A stretch of DNA of 64,000 nucleotides, taken from Tubulanus polymorphus. Its lineage: Eukaryota > Nemertea > Palaeonemertea > Tubulaniformes > Tubulanidae. The stretch is taken from assembly GCF_964204645.1 (NCBI RefSeq), contig NC_134028.1, forward strand, positions 23,410,153 to 23,474,152, given 5' to 3'. The position numbers were made by a program, and so were the translations under genes. Below the pieces are notes generated by a model that worked only from the letters and a program-made list of their open reading frames with translations, searched no databases and was not told where the DNA came from. Shown here piece by piece: positions 33,701 through 47,100 of this stretch. Position 1 is the stretch's first letter, and every line of letters begins with the position of its first letter.

Positions 33701-35354
33701 TCATATTTTTACGACTATTCGTTTGTGTGCTATTTGCCACCAAAGATCGGTGGTTTACAGGCTTTTCTGAGTTATACATTTTTCATCTTTATGTAGTTTT
33801 GGTACTATTCATAGAGCATACCCCCTAGAATAACTCTTTTTTCATTTCTCCTGATGATATTTTTCGTAACCTACAGACGCGGACAAGCTATGCACTGGTA
33901 ACAGGTATCTGTCACCGACGGTGAAAGTCGGATGTCAAAAGACTTGCACATCTCTGGCAAATAAGAAAACTTGCAAAGGAGACATAGACGTTGGCTGCGA
34001 CTGCCCGGAGGGATATCTATGGCATGGATACAATCGGACTTGCATTCCAGATAACAGCTGTGGTACGTTGCATAATAATTCCCTCGGTGAAAATTCACTC
34101 CTCAATTTATACCTAATATCATCATGATTTCAAATTTTCTTCGTTTCTTTTTGTACAGGGGAACGTTGCGGTGTAAGTGGCCTCAGTAATCATTCTTTGT
34201 TTGGTATTCAAAAACACTCGAATACTGGTATAATACTAGTAAGCGAAACTTAGATTTTATATATTCTCGATAGGAAAATGTCTGTGGCCCTGGCCTGAAA
34301 TGCTTCCCTACATTCAACATTTGTGTAGCGTCAGGTAAGTAATCTTTGCTACTTATATAAATGCTTAACTTTACTTCATATTCTCAATAATGACATTTGG
34401 ACACAACATTTAAGTTGTGTCCAAATTAAGTTGTGTTAACTTTAATTTAAGTTGTGTTTACTTTTAAGCATTTGAGTCAAGTTAGGGGACCGTATATTTT
34501 GTTACCACCGAAAAGTAGCGATATTTTTTTCAGATTCTCGCTATTTTAAATGTGAATTTCAGATAGATAAATCATAGTATATATCTTATTTGGTTTATTT
34601 ATAGTATATTGCGTCGATTAGTATCCTAATTTCCTAATTTAACCACGGACGGTGGCGCTACCTTTAAATTAACCAAATACGACAGAAATACCGCCATCTT
34701 GAACGTTTTACACAGAACAAAATAACATGTTTTCGGATCTACTTGGAGTCGCGGAGAAAAGGAAAGTAGCGAAAATAGGTCATAGTAGCGCTACTTTTCT
34801 GCGTTAACGAAAAATTCGGTCCCGTTACGTGACAGGTATCTTGAGTCAAGTTAGGGGTCTTAGGTTTTCAGAGTATTAGTTTTTTCATAGATGCCATACC
34901 TTGGACACCTATTGGTAAAGATATCGATACGCCTCTTGATCACCCAGAAAATCGTCCTGCCTGGCATTGGAAAGTCATTGAAGAGCGACGTAAAGAACGC
35001 CAGAAACAACTGCTGGAACTGGCAAAACGGGCTAAAGCAGCGGCGAATGGGGACAAAACTGCTGGTACTGCGACAGACGCTGCTAGTGTTACTGCGAAAA
35101 GTACTGCTACTGGTACCGCCGCTGACACTTCTGCTGGTACGGTTCAAGCGAAGGAGACTGATGAACTGTTAAAGAAGGATCTAAGGCCCCTATTCCCATG
35201 GTTGAAGCCGGTATTTCCCTTTTGGTCCATGCCGTTTGGTCTGCGTCCGCCTGTAAGCCAAACCGGTCGTAATCCATTCACTCGACATAACATTGGGAAT
35301 TTTATTAATGGCATATTCAATAGTTTCCCCCAAATCCCCAAAACGAAAGGTTGA
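30753..35354 (+). CDS. Secreted protein with TIL, vWD and C8 modules
   Basis: Nine exons join in frame: 30753-31125, 31213-31404, 31701-31966, 32284-32615, 33159-33451, 33877-34062, 34159-34172 (14-bp microexon), 34274-34334 and 34891-35354. They encode 726 residues. A signal peptide (ACFLFCSFVYVTG) is followed by a polar Asn/Thr/Lys-rich stretch to about 124, a TIL-like Cys module (about 128-188, ending GGCDCPDGLLWDI...CVPPALC), and a vWD domain (about 190-385) opening CSGFGGLHYRTYDG and carrying GICGDCNDN, the family's GxCGxC site. Then come a C8-like segment (about 388-486), a second TIL module (about 490-548, GCDCPEGYLWHGYNRTCIPD), a short Cys segment, and a Lys/Ala/Thr-rich tail ending in Pro/Phe/Trp-rich sequence. 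One vWD-C8-TIL unit is the building block of mucins, zonadhesin and VWF; here only one is present. Role unknown: extracellular matrix, mucus or biomineral matrix are possible. An AATAAA lies at 35646-35651. Confidence 0.85.
32659..32920. repeat. Perfect 108-bp inverted repeat in an intron
   Basis: Positions 32666-32773 and 32804-32911 are exact reverse complements over 108 bases, separated by a 30-base loop; weaker pairing continues outward. The arms start AAGAACGCAACTATCACAAT. It lies in the intron between the exons ending 32615 and starting 33159, so the pre-mRNA would contain a long perfect hairpin. Confidence 0.9.
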
Positions 35355-35892
35355 AATCTTAAGAATTGTCATGTATATTCGGCTGTAATTACATTTTACT
35401 TAAGCTCCTCACAGTTGTGTATTTATTTTTGCTCTGAAGTTATTTTTCGACTATTCAACTTTGTAAGAGATAACTGTGGAACTGGTTCCAAGGACGTGAT
35501 ATTGACATGAAATACGAGTCGAAATTATAGTATTGCTGTTTGTCTACTAAGCCGCTCTCTTTGTTTCTGGATTTTATACCTAAAATTTACTCTCAATTTA
35601 CTTATATTCGGTGGTATCACAATGAAAAGGAATTCCAGAATGACAAATAAACCTACTGTCCGTTGTGTAAACAACGAATTCTATATATTTGAACGATCAT
35701 AGTTTGTGTGGCTTTGGTCAAAGTAGAGGGGAATATCTTAGTATTATTTGTGATTATATCGATGGTAAGTTATTCGGGATTTTACACGAAAATTCCATCT
35801 CATTTTCCTTCGAAAAAATAGATAATTCATAGTTGCATTAGCGCTTTCGTTAATATCATAGGTCGACAAGGAAAGGAACAGAAACCAACGCG

Positions 35893-36840
35893 ATGCCTCA
35901 GGCGCATTTGAACCAGAAATTATCACGCGCTAATTTACTCTGTCCGACCGGGCGGGGTTCGGTGCTCCAGGAAACGGTCGATTTCAGTCTTGGCGCCCGA
36001 CAGCGCGCGAAGAGAGTGTCCGAATTAGAACAAGAACGATTGACTTCAATTTTCGGAATGATTAACAGGAAACACCGCGCCAACGTGTCGGTTATTGATA
36101 AGAAAATGAAAAGATTACGACAAGCTATGACGGAAACTGACGTCTACAGGGATTTATTAAATAATGATTTTCGATACGATACTTTCACCACTCGACTTGA
36201 TCCGAGGAAAAATACAGACGTCGTCGACGACATCGCTAAACACCGCATGTCCTTAGAGTCGAAAATATTAACCAGTGGATTTTCGATACAATTACTCAGG
36301 CGCGAGATTGAACAGAAATTGAAAAATCGAAGTCCAGAAATTGCGAAGAAGGCCATGCTCGCGATTCGCCTGAGGGAAAGCCAACTAAAGAGTAACATTA
36401 TGATAAATCGCCAAGCGCCGCTGGATACAGCCATCCGACAGATGAAAAATGCATACACGATCATAGATAATGTTCTGGCCGTGCGATCACAAACTTCGAA
36501 GGTTCTACCGCTAGCGAAGCAGCAATGCTACGTAAAGCCCCCTACAGTAATTACCACTAGTGGCGAGGCCCGGTCGAAAAAAAATCCACGCGCGGATATC
36601 GAGAACGACGACTCGATGTCAAATGAGGAATCATCGATTACAAAAGAAAAGCACAAGATGAAAACGGGACGATCCCGAGTTGGCGTCGATTGTATTGACG
36701 GTGATCGTACAGATTTGGCGCTGGAAATAGTCGCCAAGGAGAACAGCACCAGCCATCTACCAATAAAGACTAACATTCGCAGGAAGATCAACTCAAAATC
36801 TGCCTCAGATATGCCATCAGTTCCCGAGGAATGCGCTTAA
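35893..36840 (+). CDS. Helical charged protein, single coding exon, unrecognised
   Basis: A 315-residue frame from ATG 35893 to TAA 36838-36840. I do not recognise the family. Residues about 25-180 are strongly helical and rich in Arg, Lys and Glu (FSLGARQRAKRVSELEQERL, IDKKMKRLRQAMTETD, IEQKLKNRSPEIAKKAMLAI), with heptad-like spacing suggesting coiled coils. The last 100 residues are polar and probably disordered (SMSNEESSITKEKHKMKTG). There is no signal peptide and no membrane segment. An acceptor-like site (ATATCATAG, 35852-35860) lies just upstream, so a non-coding 5' exon is possible. A weak polyadenylation variant (ATTAAA, near 36957) lies downstream. It may be a cytoskeletal or axonemal type of protein, but that is only a guess from composition. 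Confidence 0.75.
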   Translation: MPQAHLNQKLSRANLLCPTGRGSVLQETVDFSLGARQRAKRVSELEQERLTSIFGMINRKHRANVSVIDKKMKRLRQAMTETDVYRDLLNNDFRYDTFTTRLDPRKNTDVVDDIAKHRMSLESKILTSGFSIQLLRREIEQKLKNRSPEIAKKAMLAIRLRESQLKSNIMINRQAPLDTAIRQMKNAYTIIDNVLAVRSQTSKVLPLAKQQCYVKPPTVITTSGEARSKKNPRADIENDDSMSNEESSITKEKHKMKTGRSRVGVDCIDGDRTDLALEIVAKENSTSHLPIKTNIRRKINSKSASDMPSVPEECA

Positions 36841-39800
36841 ACTTGTTGAGCTTCCGTTACGAAATCGAGGGTTGTTGAAATGTAAGATATTTTTGTATCA
36901 CCCAACCGAAATGGCCATTACTAGTTTATTAGTAGTACGACGTTTGACTAGATTGCGTATTAAAGCCATACAAGAATTAACGATATGAGACCGTTATTTT
37001 GCATTAAACCTATTACATAGAAATCAACTGTCATAACAATTACTACGTAATAATTCAGAGAAAGGGCTGCGTAATGGGAGGAGGAATTGATCGGTGATCG
37101 GGATAATTGAAGATCACGAGAATGTGCTCAATGAAGTTGTCTTAGTAGAAAAAAAACCAACGGCCAGGATTCAATGTCCATCTGATGGCGTAGTCGGTAA
37201 AACGGATGAAGAACGATGTTTTTCCTTGCATTTCCCAATCGTCTCGGCTTCCTTTCATCTGTGATTAAGTTAATGAATAATAACAAGAAGTACTCGAAAG
37301 ACTACTAACATATTCCAAATCGAAGCCCTCGCAAAAATGTGGATAATCAGAATAGACCTAAGACATATTTTTCGATACTACTGTAATGCGGTCGTTGTAA
37401 GTATACGGTATAGCTATTTGACATTGGAAAGCGGAAATTGATGACAGGTAAATATCACGATAAATGATACAAATTAGGCTGGTAGAAAAGTAAACACTCG
37501 TCTAATATTCTGTGCACATCTTCGTGACAAGAAGCGTGTATCGCGGTGAAATAGCTGCTGTGAAAACTATATGCTTTTAGCCAATAAGATAATTAGCACT
37601 GGCATATAGCGAATCTCTAGCTGAATTTATGCGACGTAAGTGCCGTCAGACGTCCAGGCAGCTTGCGTTCTTATTATGTTCCATTACGGCACCGTCTTCA
37701 ACGTATTCCAACTTGATCATTAATTATTACCTGCGTGCCCGCGAGGTAAACGAGGAGTCCACTAGGCCGCCGTCGAGGCTCATTCAGAAATGCTGCCGCT
37801 GCTGCCGCCGCCGCCGCCGCCGCCGCCGCTGCTCCAGTCCATTATGAGGCGTCCGACCTCTATAGGCTGCCGTGCAGTCCACCCTGAATAAATACAGTGT
37901 GGAATCAATTTCAAAGAGTATGTATATGTATAATAAAAACCATTAGAATTTCAATATGATGTTTTTTTTTATAAATGTTTTTTATCGAGGAATATTCCTT
38001 GCGAGGAATTTTACTTACGTTCAATTGATTTAGAACATATCGACCATCCGATCTACACAATAGTACTGAAGTGTTATCTTTTCCAGACGAGTGTGGATTT
38101 TATGAATTCGGACCCAAATCCTGGTCGTCGTATCTACGATCAGCAACTTTAATCGAAGAGGCCTGGGGGTGACTGATACAGATAAATACGACCAAACGGA
38201 TGGTGCTTACTATGACCTGATCACTTGCTCGACAACAAGTCTACCAATTAATGTAGCGCATATTGAGTTGTTTTCGTCAAAAGCAGTGTTTGTTAAGGCT
38301 TTAATTGCTTCTTCGTGCCAAGAAGGTAATGCGTATTTAGAGTTGCGGAAAAATCGAGCTCTCAATCATTCAATTATATCTCAGGTTTCTGCTAAGACGA
38401 TCATCTGCGCGTGTTTAAGTATCACCTTTTGTCGAATTCAACCGCGCTGCTGAAATGAAATATATTCTAAAACTTCCCGAATAAATTCAGGATAAAGCCA
38501 GGTCATCGCCTATTTGAAAGAACAGTTCGTGGCGTATTGCGTATTGATGTATTTGAATCGTATCTACTAGCTACCCCCATTATCCGCTGCGATTGCTTGT
38601 TGCTTCATAAGAGTCTGAGGAAAAAAGGAACACGATTGGAATTCATAACGTCTTGGGCGAGCATAGGTAGTTAGAAGAACCACCCAGCGATACTAGATTA
38701 CAGCAAGGCGCCTGAATCTGATGTCGCAACAGGTATTATCTGCATCTGCTTGTTCGGGATAATTCTTACATCAAAACCTTGACGGTGCGCTACACGATAA
38801 TCCTTCTCTCGCTTCAAAAGGACATCCAGCACTTTGTCTTATTACGACTTATCCTTTTCAGCTGACCACGTATAACAGTAGCCCGTGGCTTGATATTTGG
38901 TATTTGCTATGTGACCGTTCTTTATAGCTCATATAATCGAATTCATTCTCTGTTGGATGAAGAAATTGCTTCCATCGTGTGCGTCTACTGCCTAACAACT
39001 CATTATTCGTGTAGCCACCACGAATGCCATTTGTATTACATCCAGACTAATTTGGCTAACTACGCTTTCTTACGGTAGACTACTCCTTGGCTCTCTTTAC
39101 TTTTTCTGGAAAATAAAAATACACCCAAGCAGAATAGAATTACTTAGATTCGCTAAGGATCGGATTCGCCTTTGAAATATCTCTATTTGGATATCGTATA
39201 AGTGAAAAAAAAGAATATGGCTGAAAGATAACTTCGCTTCTAATGGTGCATCTAATCGAATATCATAGCGGTGTAGTTATCACTTACGCGGCCGAGTCCT
39301 TCAAACTTGCGTCGTCTCTTTAGCAGCCGCGAAGATTAGATTGTGACGTCACAACCTGTGTCTGGATATACGCGCAGGATCGGCTTTGTTGTCAAACAAA
39401 ATGAGATTTATTTCGGGATCTTCTTCTTGGAAATGTGGCAACTTTTGGATAAAAATGGAAAGCCTCTTGGGACACTCCTCTATTTGTATTTATAAGGCTG
39501 AAAGTTGCCCGTTATTGGATTACTGACTCGTGCGTGTTGCACCATAACAGCCTAGATAGGTTTATGTAAAAATTGGATGATAAACAAATCTATATCATAT
39601 ATCGCAAATAACGATGCGACAGGTTTTTTCGGACTATCCGGAGCAATTCTTTCTGCCAGATGGTTAATGGGTGATACCGGCCTAACCCCACATTAACATC
39701 TGTTTTATTGTGTTGTATAATGGACGTTTGTCAACTTTCGTAGGAAAGAAAATACATCACCTTAATAGATTTTCAGTACCAATTGTAATAATGTATACGC

Positions 39801-41136
39801 GTTGTGGGTGACTGTATTAACAGGAATTTTAAGGCATAGAACCATATATCTCGAGGTTAATTGCATTTCATCTAGAAGGAGGAAAACGTGACTCTGAGCA
39901 TTTCGTTAATGACTTGCCGAAGATTAAAGCGGAAAAGGATATATAATTCATATTAAAGGATATTGTTGTCTTTATGCGCACGGCGCGGGAACACCCGCGA
40001 TAACTTTTGAATCAATCACGGATGAAATGTAACCGATGGGCTCTCGTCGTTAATGCGGCATTTCGTGACATTTCCCAAAGGCAGCCGCAATATACGTATA
40101 TTCTATTGAAGACGTGGTACGATCGACGTATATCTACTCTTGACGATAGTCTGGCTTTAAAACCGATTACTTTTAAGTGAGATGCAGAATTCGAGCGTAT
40201 TCGCTGAAAACGGGTAAAAATTCGCTTATAATAAACTGGTTCTCTGAATCCTAACTAGTATCATCTTTATATAGACCGATTTTTAACGACATTTGTTCTA
40301 TCTTTCATTTTCTTCGGCGGATACATACAGTTGCCAGACGTTCACTTGCATCTAATTGGTTTCATTTCTGCGAAAAGGGACCGAATCTGCCGACTGCAAT
40401 GCGCTACTTCATTGACGTCACCTTTATGGCGAAAACCGAAAAGCCATAGAAAACCTCGTTGTATATTTTCGTTGACAAGTTTATAAAATGCCATCGATTA
40501 CCAATCCACGCGAGTTACATTTCGTAAATTTAACACCCTATGCTCGATAACTATTAGTTCATATTAGTCTGTCTAAAAGGACCGACAACATAAGGAATCA
40601 AAAGAAATGTTTTACATATTTCCAAACTATGTTCGGTGATTCGTATCTGATGTAACCCCCAATACGACGAGATAAACCGTCTTACAGTTACCACATGAGA
40701 TCGCGTGTATCGACCCTTTCTGCCCATATCATGAATGTATCAAGGGGATGAAAATCCGGTAGGTATTTACTGCGGTATCTGTCCGATTCATCCGCTAGCG
40801 GGCTCCTCGCCGTCGTAATAAATCATTTGCTTGGAGTTGGACTCGACGCCGAGTGAAGCGCAGCCACGGACGGACGCTCTGTTGTTCTCGGTACTGCTTG
40901 AGCTCGCCAGTGTTCATCAGTCGTGTCTCAGATGGCAAATCGGCGCTTTGGAGCTTCGTGTAACAGATTCCGCGCAAACTTACTGGAAACTGCAATAAAC
41001 TTGTAGTCATTAGGGATCTACGAAACTCAACCGTATCGTAATCAGACCGCTCTGTGGCGTAATACGATGGACCAAAAATGAATCAAATCGGACAAAACTT
41101 ACGCTTCATACTGTTCTAATAAATTTCTGAATAAAA
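36841..41136. other. Intergenic DNA, 4.3 kb
   Basis: No convincing exon was found on either strand. The last part should contain the promoter and 5' UTR of the GPCR at 41137. Open frames here (37629-37847, 38169-38453, 40795-41010) show no domain or splice support. Confidence 0.55.
37791..37833. repeat. GCC/GCT trinucleotide repeat
   Basis: A run of GCCGCC... flanked by GCTGCT units, about 43 bp. In AT-rich surroundings it stands out by composition. No accepted gene covers it. Confidence 0.85.
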
Positions 41137-44100
41137 ATGGCGCTGAACGAAGCCGAATTCGATTGCCGGCTTTTCGAATTCGTGAATATATCCAGAGATG
41201 GATGTGTGCCGTACTTCGACTTGTCCGACCAACCGTATCCGAGCACAATGGAGCCGTTACCACCGTGGGAAACCGCATTTAAGATAATCGTATATTTGTT
41301 TTTGATTCCTTTTTCATTTTTCGGAAATATCATCGTCGTTTGTATAGTGATCTTTAATAAAAACATGCGCGGCACAACTAACATTTACATCGCGAATTTG
41401 GCTCTCGGGGATTTTCTGATGGCATGTTGTCCGATGTGGGTGAATTTAGTGGAGGGCATAACTCGTCAGTGGAACCTCGGAGAAACGATCTGCAAAATAT
41501 TCCCGTTCGTACAAGGTAAGTTACGCGTTACGAGTTTTTACTTAGAAACTAATTAACATTAGATGACTATATTCTATCGGAAAAAATCGTGCGGATGAAT
41601 GAATATGAACCGACCAGAAAAAAATGAATTCGGTGAAATTACTATTTGAGTCGATGCAACTTTTTTTATGATCCATCGATATCAAACGGGACTGGCTCCG
41701 CAGCTGTCAGTTGAATTCGACTCTAAAGTGGAAACAAGTTGATTTTCCAATTTTTTCACATAGAGTCAAATTCCAACTGGCAACAATTGAACTGGATCCT
41801 CTGGTGTGTTTTATGTACATTTTTAACTTTTGCTCCTCTTAGTTAACAATGAACTGATTTCTGTACGGACAGCGCACAAGACTTCTTCAGCGAAATTATA
41901 ATTTTTAGAAAACTCTAATTTCGTCTCTTGAGAGCACCGTCTCCGGCGTAACATTTCAACGTTGACAACCGGCGAGAATTGAACAAATGATAAGATTCAT
42001 TTGCCTTTTTTACGAATCTAATATCCCCATTGGGACCAATATCCTGAGACAATTTAAAAGTGACGAACTTTTTTCCGGACCATCGATCTGTATCTCGACA
42101 TTTCGTCTGAAATTCGATCATTGTTTTCCGCAAAGCGAGGCTCTCAGATTATTTCGCCGCTACGACGTCGGCCGAAGACGGCGCGAAAGCCATTAGAATT
42201 ACGTGATTTTGAAGCGGTTGTGTTTCGTAACCTATTCTACGACTAGAAAAAGTGTCAGAGCTTTCGAATCGGCAAGAAGAAGTAGACACTCGACGAGTCG
42301 GAGTACCTGCCATGGTTAGATTAAATATTGATGTTAAGCGCTTTTTCTAGAAGCGAATTTAACAAGCTGCAGATTAAGTTCCGCTACTCAATTCCACGCA
42401 ATCCAAACTCTATATTTCACTCGTCGTGCGCCTATTTCGCCATCGCATAGATTTACACGTTTCACCATTTGTGCGAAACGCAATACTCCAACATTTCAAT
42501 TAGTGAAACATCAGCGTGTGGATCGGTGCTGTGATTCGCGAGTGTTTTAACACGAGCAATGACACGAACAGCTGCTCGGATATTAATCCCCGTATTTATC
42601 AAAAATGCACGCTTTTATTAGGCAGTTTGAAAAATAGCATCTAAACCGACGCGAATTTCGTCGACTCAGTGTCAGTACGGTATGATAGAACGCTATGCAA
42701 TCTAGAAATGTAGATACTTCCACGAATTCATTCTAAACTCATTTGTTTCAATAAAAGTATCAGTAATTTTCTATTTACATATACATTTATGGTTTGGGGT
42801 TAGTTTAAATTGGGTTAGAATATTTGTCTTATTTTTCGCGAGCAACCGTAGATGATTTATTTCGACCAGACGCGTTATTCATCATAGGCGAATTCATCTC
42901 GGAAAGTCAACAGGTAGCATTGATCCACTAAAAGCGGTATTAGCTCCGCACTGACTAGCCTTGGTTGCAAATTACGCGATTGGATGAATCAAGTAAATCG
43001 AAGGATTGCCTTACAGAATTGCTACGATTCTTTACGATTCGGACGACGAAAGGACGTTTCTGACAAAGGCCTGTACCTACCCCACACACCCCTGCATAAT
43101 AAATGTTACTCATCTTTAATTTTGAAATATTATCAAGCCGTAATAACACCTACAACTAATACAACATAATACATGTGTATTGAATTTGTTCCTTTATCTG
43201 GACCTTTTTATCAATCGGACTCACTCAAAGGCCATGTCAGGGCATCAAATTTTCAAAATTTACGTAGACCGCCGTTCAGCGCCAGACAAATAACAAACGC
43301 ACGAGTAAATTCCTGATGCTACGGGCAGGTGAATCGTAGTCGATCCTTAAGAACATCAACATAATTCTCCTTGACGTTATACAATTGAAGCCTCGCTAAT
43401 AAATCTAATTATGAATCGTTATTAAAATGGTTCTATAGCCTTAAGGTATTCGCGTAGAACGAGCAGTGGGTTTTCTATTTCAATACGGGAATCATCTCGA
43501 AGGTAAAAATAGACACCTCCAGTTGCAAGTCCGTCAAAATGTCAATCGTTGATTGATCGATTCTGTTCTCGTTATAATTGAATTGAACGCGCCAAGGGAA
43601 GTGAAAATCACGAGTTGAAAGGAACCAGAAATCTTCGTTTAGCTGACGACGACGATCTCAGAATTATGCGCAGTAGTTTTCGCTTGGCCAACCACTAGAT
43701 TCTACATTCAACATTCGTAATTTATTTCTGAACTAAATATGAAGTTAAATAAATCAGGGCCCGGTTTTATAGACTGGCATTATTTTTTAGCCAGGGGTTA
43801 ACTCAATTGATAATGAATTAGGCAGGCCCGGGTTTAAGTTGATACTAGTTTCTAAAACTGGGCTTTGGTCAGGATTTAGACAAATCGCTAAGACAATTTT
43901 CAAACCTCTTATGCACTAGATATCGAGCTGAAACAAAACTCTAAGAATTGAGTTGTTTTCTATCGGCGCTTTCCTTCCAATAGGTTATGTTACTGATTAA
44001 GCACAAAAACGCGTTCGTTATTTTTTGTGGTTCGTAAATGAAACATTTTGCATATCTTCAGACTCTCTCTCGTTTGATTCGATTTAAACTTTCAAATGTG

Positions 44101-47100
44101 TTTGTTGTAAGAATTCGCCGTGAACGAAGATGATTAGATAATGTTGCGCGGAGGCGGTTGGAAAATTCATACAGCATGCCATCATACATGTAAGAATAAA
44201 TGACAATATTTCATAATTTTTTTTTCTAGTCCTTGGATCGATCGCACGCCTTAAAAAACGCTGCCAATTGCTTATTTATTCATATTAAAAGCTTCGTTTG
44301 AGGTTGAACCTGCTACATGTATATCACTATACAACACGGATTTTCGTAGTAAAAACCACCAATACGAGAATGAAAAGAACTTCGCTAATGGAATGCGTAA
44401 CTATTTGCAAATATTGACGGATTCTCAACAAGAATACCGCAGAGAGTGTTTCATCGCTTGAACTAACGAGTGTTCGAGAGTATGACATCATTTACCTCGC
44501 GGAAGAATCTTCGTAGTAATCAATGTTTCGTTTTTCCGGGCCGTATATTGATAGGCCTTAAATATGTATGAGGCCGAGATCTAGGTTGTTTTTACCAAAC
44601 GTCTGATCATTCAACGCGTTAGACAGACCATACAATGACAGGGGTGGATCCAGGGGCCAGTTGTACAGTCGTGACTTAAGACCAAAAGTAGTCTTAAATC
44701 TTAAGACTGGTCTTAAGTTGTTAGATTGGCTATAGAACTAAATTGGTCTTAGACTGGTCTTAAATCTAAGTCATGACTGTGCAACTGGCCTCAGGGGCCG
44801 GTTCCTCAGTTGAGACTTAAGTCCAAAAATGGTCTTAAATTCTTAGACTGGTCTTAAGTTGTTAGATTGGTTATAGAACTAACATGGTCTTAAATTGGTC
44901 TTAAGTCTAAGCCATGACTATGGAACCGGCCCAAGGGGCTTAGCAGGAGCACAAAGAATTAAAAGCGGTATACTATTAAAAATGGGCCAGTTTACACACA
45001 GGATCCACAGAGGAAGTTAAAATGTGAAATGTTGGATATTTTTGGAAATTTCAGTGAATTTTTATACCAAACGCGTTTATCGGCCCAAATCTTCTGCAAC
45101 TGCTCTAATATGGTTGCAATGCCGTTCTTTTTAAGGCGCAGCAAAATTGCGACTGGGACGCGTGTTCCTTGTGTATACCCGTCTGGATCCACCCAATGAC
45201 CTATCGACGAAGAATATGGTTGCCGTGAGATGATGCTAATAGCGTTAATAACCTTTGAAATAAGATAACAGCCGTTTCACTGTTAATTCAATTGTCTCCG
45301 GGATATCTTGGAGAGTTTATAATGCGGTGGAGTTTATACATCTTGTTGTTGTGGGAAAGGTTCCCAGTCATCAAGTGAATCCGTCGATGTGTAGAGTATT
45401 GTTCGCGTTACTGTTTTCTTGTTTCTGTTCGATGTTTTTGTCTGTTACGAGACTCGTCGATTCCCAGTTCGCTACGTGAGAAATATAAGACAACATTGCT
45501 TTTATAACAGTCTATTGAGAGAACCACCCCTTAGTCTTAGTACTTATCTCTTATTCATCGGGCGCTGAGAAGTTATTTGCGCATTAGACTGACGTAAATT
45601 CTTGTTGTTGTTGCTCTCTCTGCTTGTTATCTATATCTATCGAAATAAAGAAAATCTTAATGATCATTTTATGCACGTTCGCTTGAATTCTCAAAGTCGA
45701 CTTCGACGAAATTGATGAAATACCAATTTGATGCGACTTACATGGCTTCGATGAGGCGCACGGATAAGACTCAATACATGTTGATTTAACATCAGCCAGA
45801 TTCTGCACGACTGTTGAGATTATCGCTACTTGCTATCCGGTGAAATTCCTCATTATCACCGGCGCGTGCTTGTCAATGTAGCAGGTATACAACATAAATG
45901 ACCTATTCTCTTCGTTTTTGTAAAAGAAAAAAGATATTCAATATGCTGGCTTCGCTTGGCTCTCTCTTTAAAGCAGTTGTAAGCCATCAAAGATCAGGAC
46001 CACCCGATGAAGCCGACAGTCTAATGATTTCATTTTGTCAACAAGACACAATCATTAGTCGTAAATTCAGCCGTCAGCAAATACAGAAGATGGAATCGTC
46101 TTTGCCGCTACGATGGATGGTTAGTTTGTAACGGACGTGCGGTTCATGCCAACAAGTTGTGACTGATGATAATATGGTGCTCCGTTAGCTGCTGGCAATA
46201 GAGACTCCTCAACATGTAATAATGAATCACCCGGTCATTGATAAAGCAAAGGGGAAAAGATTCACAATCTACGCCTGGTTTGAGATGTTAATTGTAGGGT
46301 GATTACCAACATCATGGTTGTAAGACACATTTTCAAGTTACTTCATGAACAGCGCGAACGTAACCGCCATTACCGGAAGTGATTCAATATACTTTCTCGT
46401 GGACAGTGCGATGTAAAACGCGTATTTCTCCACGTCTATTTATCGAAGATCACTGTCCCAGCCCCACGATTTTGTATCAGCTGAAATTTCATTTTCATCA
46501 CCTTCCGTATACTCATACCATTTCTCCATAGCCCTCTGCTAATTCCGTTCCTGTCATAATAGATTTCTATCATATTCAATGAAATATGCAAGACTACAAA
46601 CACTCTAGTTAGTTCGATCGTTCGCTTGTGATTCTTACGAATTCCCGATGCGGATTGATGAGAATTTATCCATCGAGCAGATTAATTGTAAAGCACATGA
46701 TCCAACCTCGATCGGTCACATCCGGTCCGGAGACAAACCGATGACTGATTTCATTGGCGGTCATATGATTGTTCTGGCGAAGTGTGAAAGGTAATATGAT
46801 TTGATTTTCTGCTGTGACTGGCGATATATTTACTCACGCTGATCATGTGTGCCATGTGTACCATAGGCACCATTGGGGGAGGAATTCCGAATCATGTGAT
46901 TGATTTGATTGTGTTGACGTGAACGAATGGCGAAGGGGCAAACAAGCCCACGGCACCCTCAAGTTTTGACGGCATATCCGTTTACATCGCTGTTGAATAA
47001 AAAGATTTCCCATTCTCTCCAGTTCTGCGCTGTTTTACTCACAGACAACTCGTTAAAACTTTAACGAAGCGAGATTTTTTTTATCTTCGCGCTTCAAGAA

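Noticed and set aside
37629-37847. Open frame ending in an Arg/Cys-rich run
   Set aside because: The run is only the translation of the GCC/GCT repeat.
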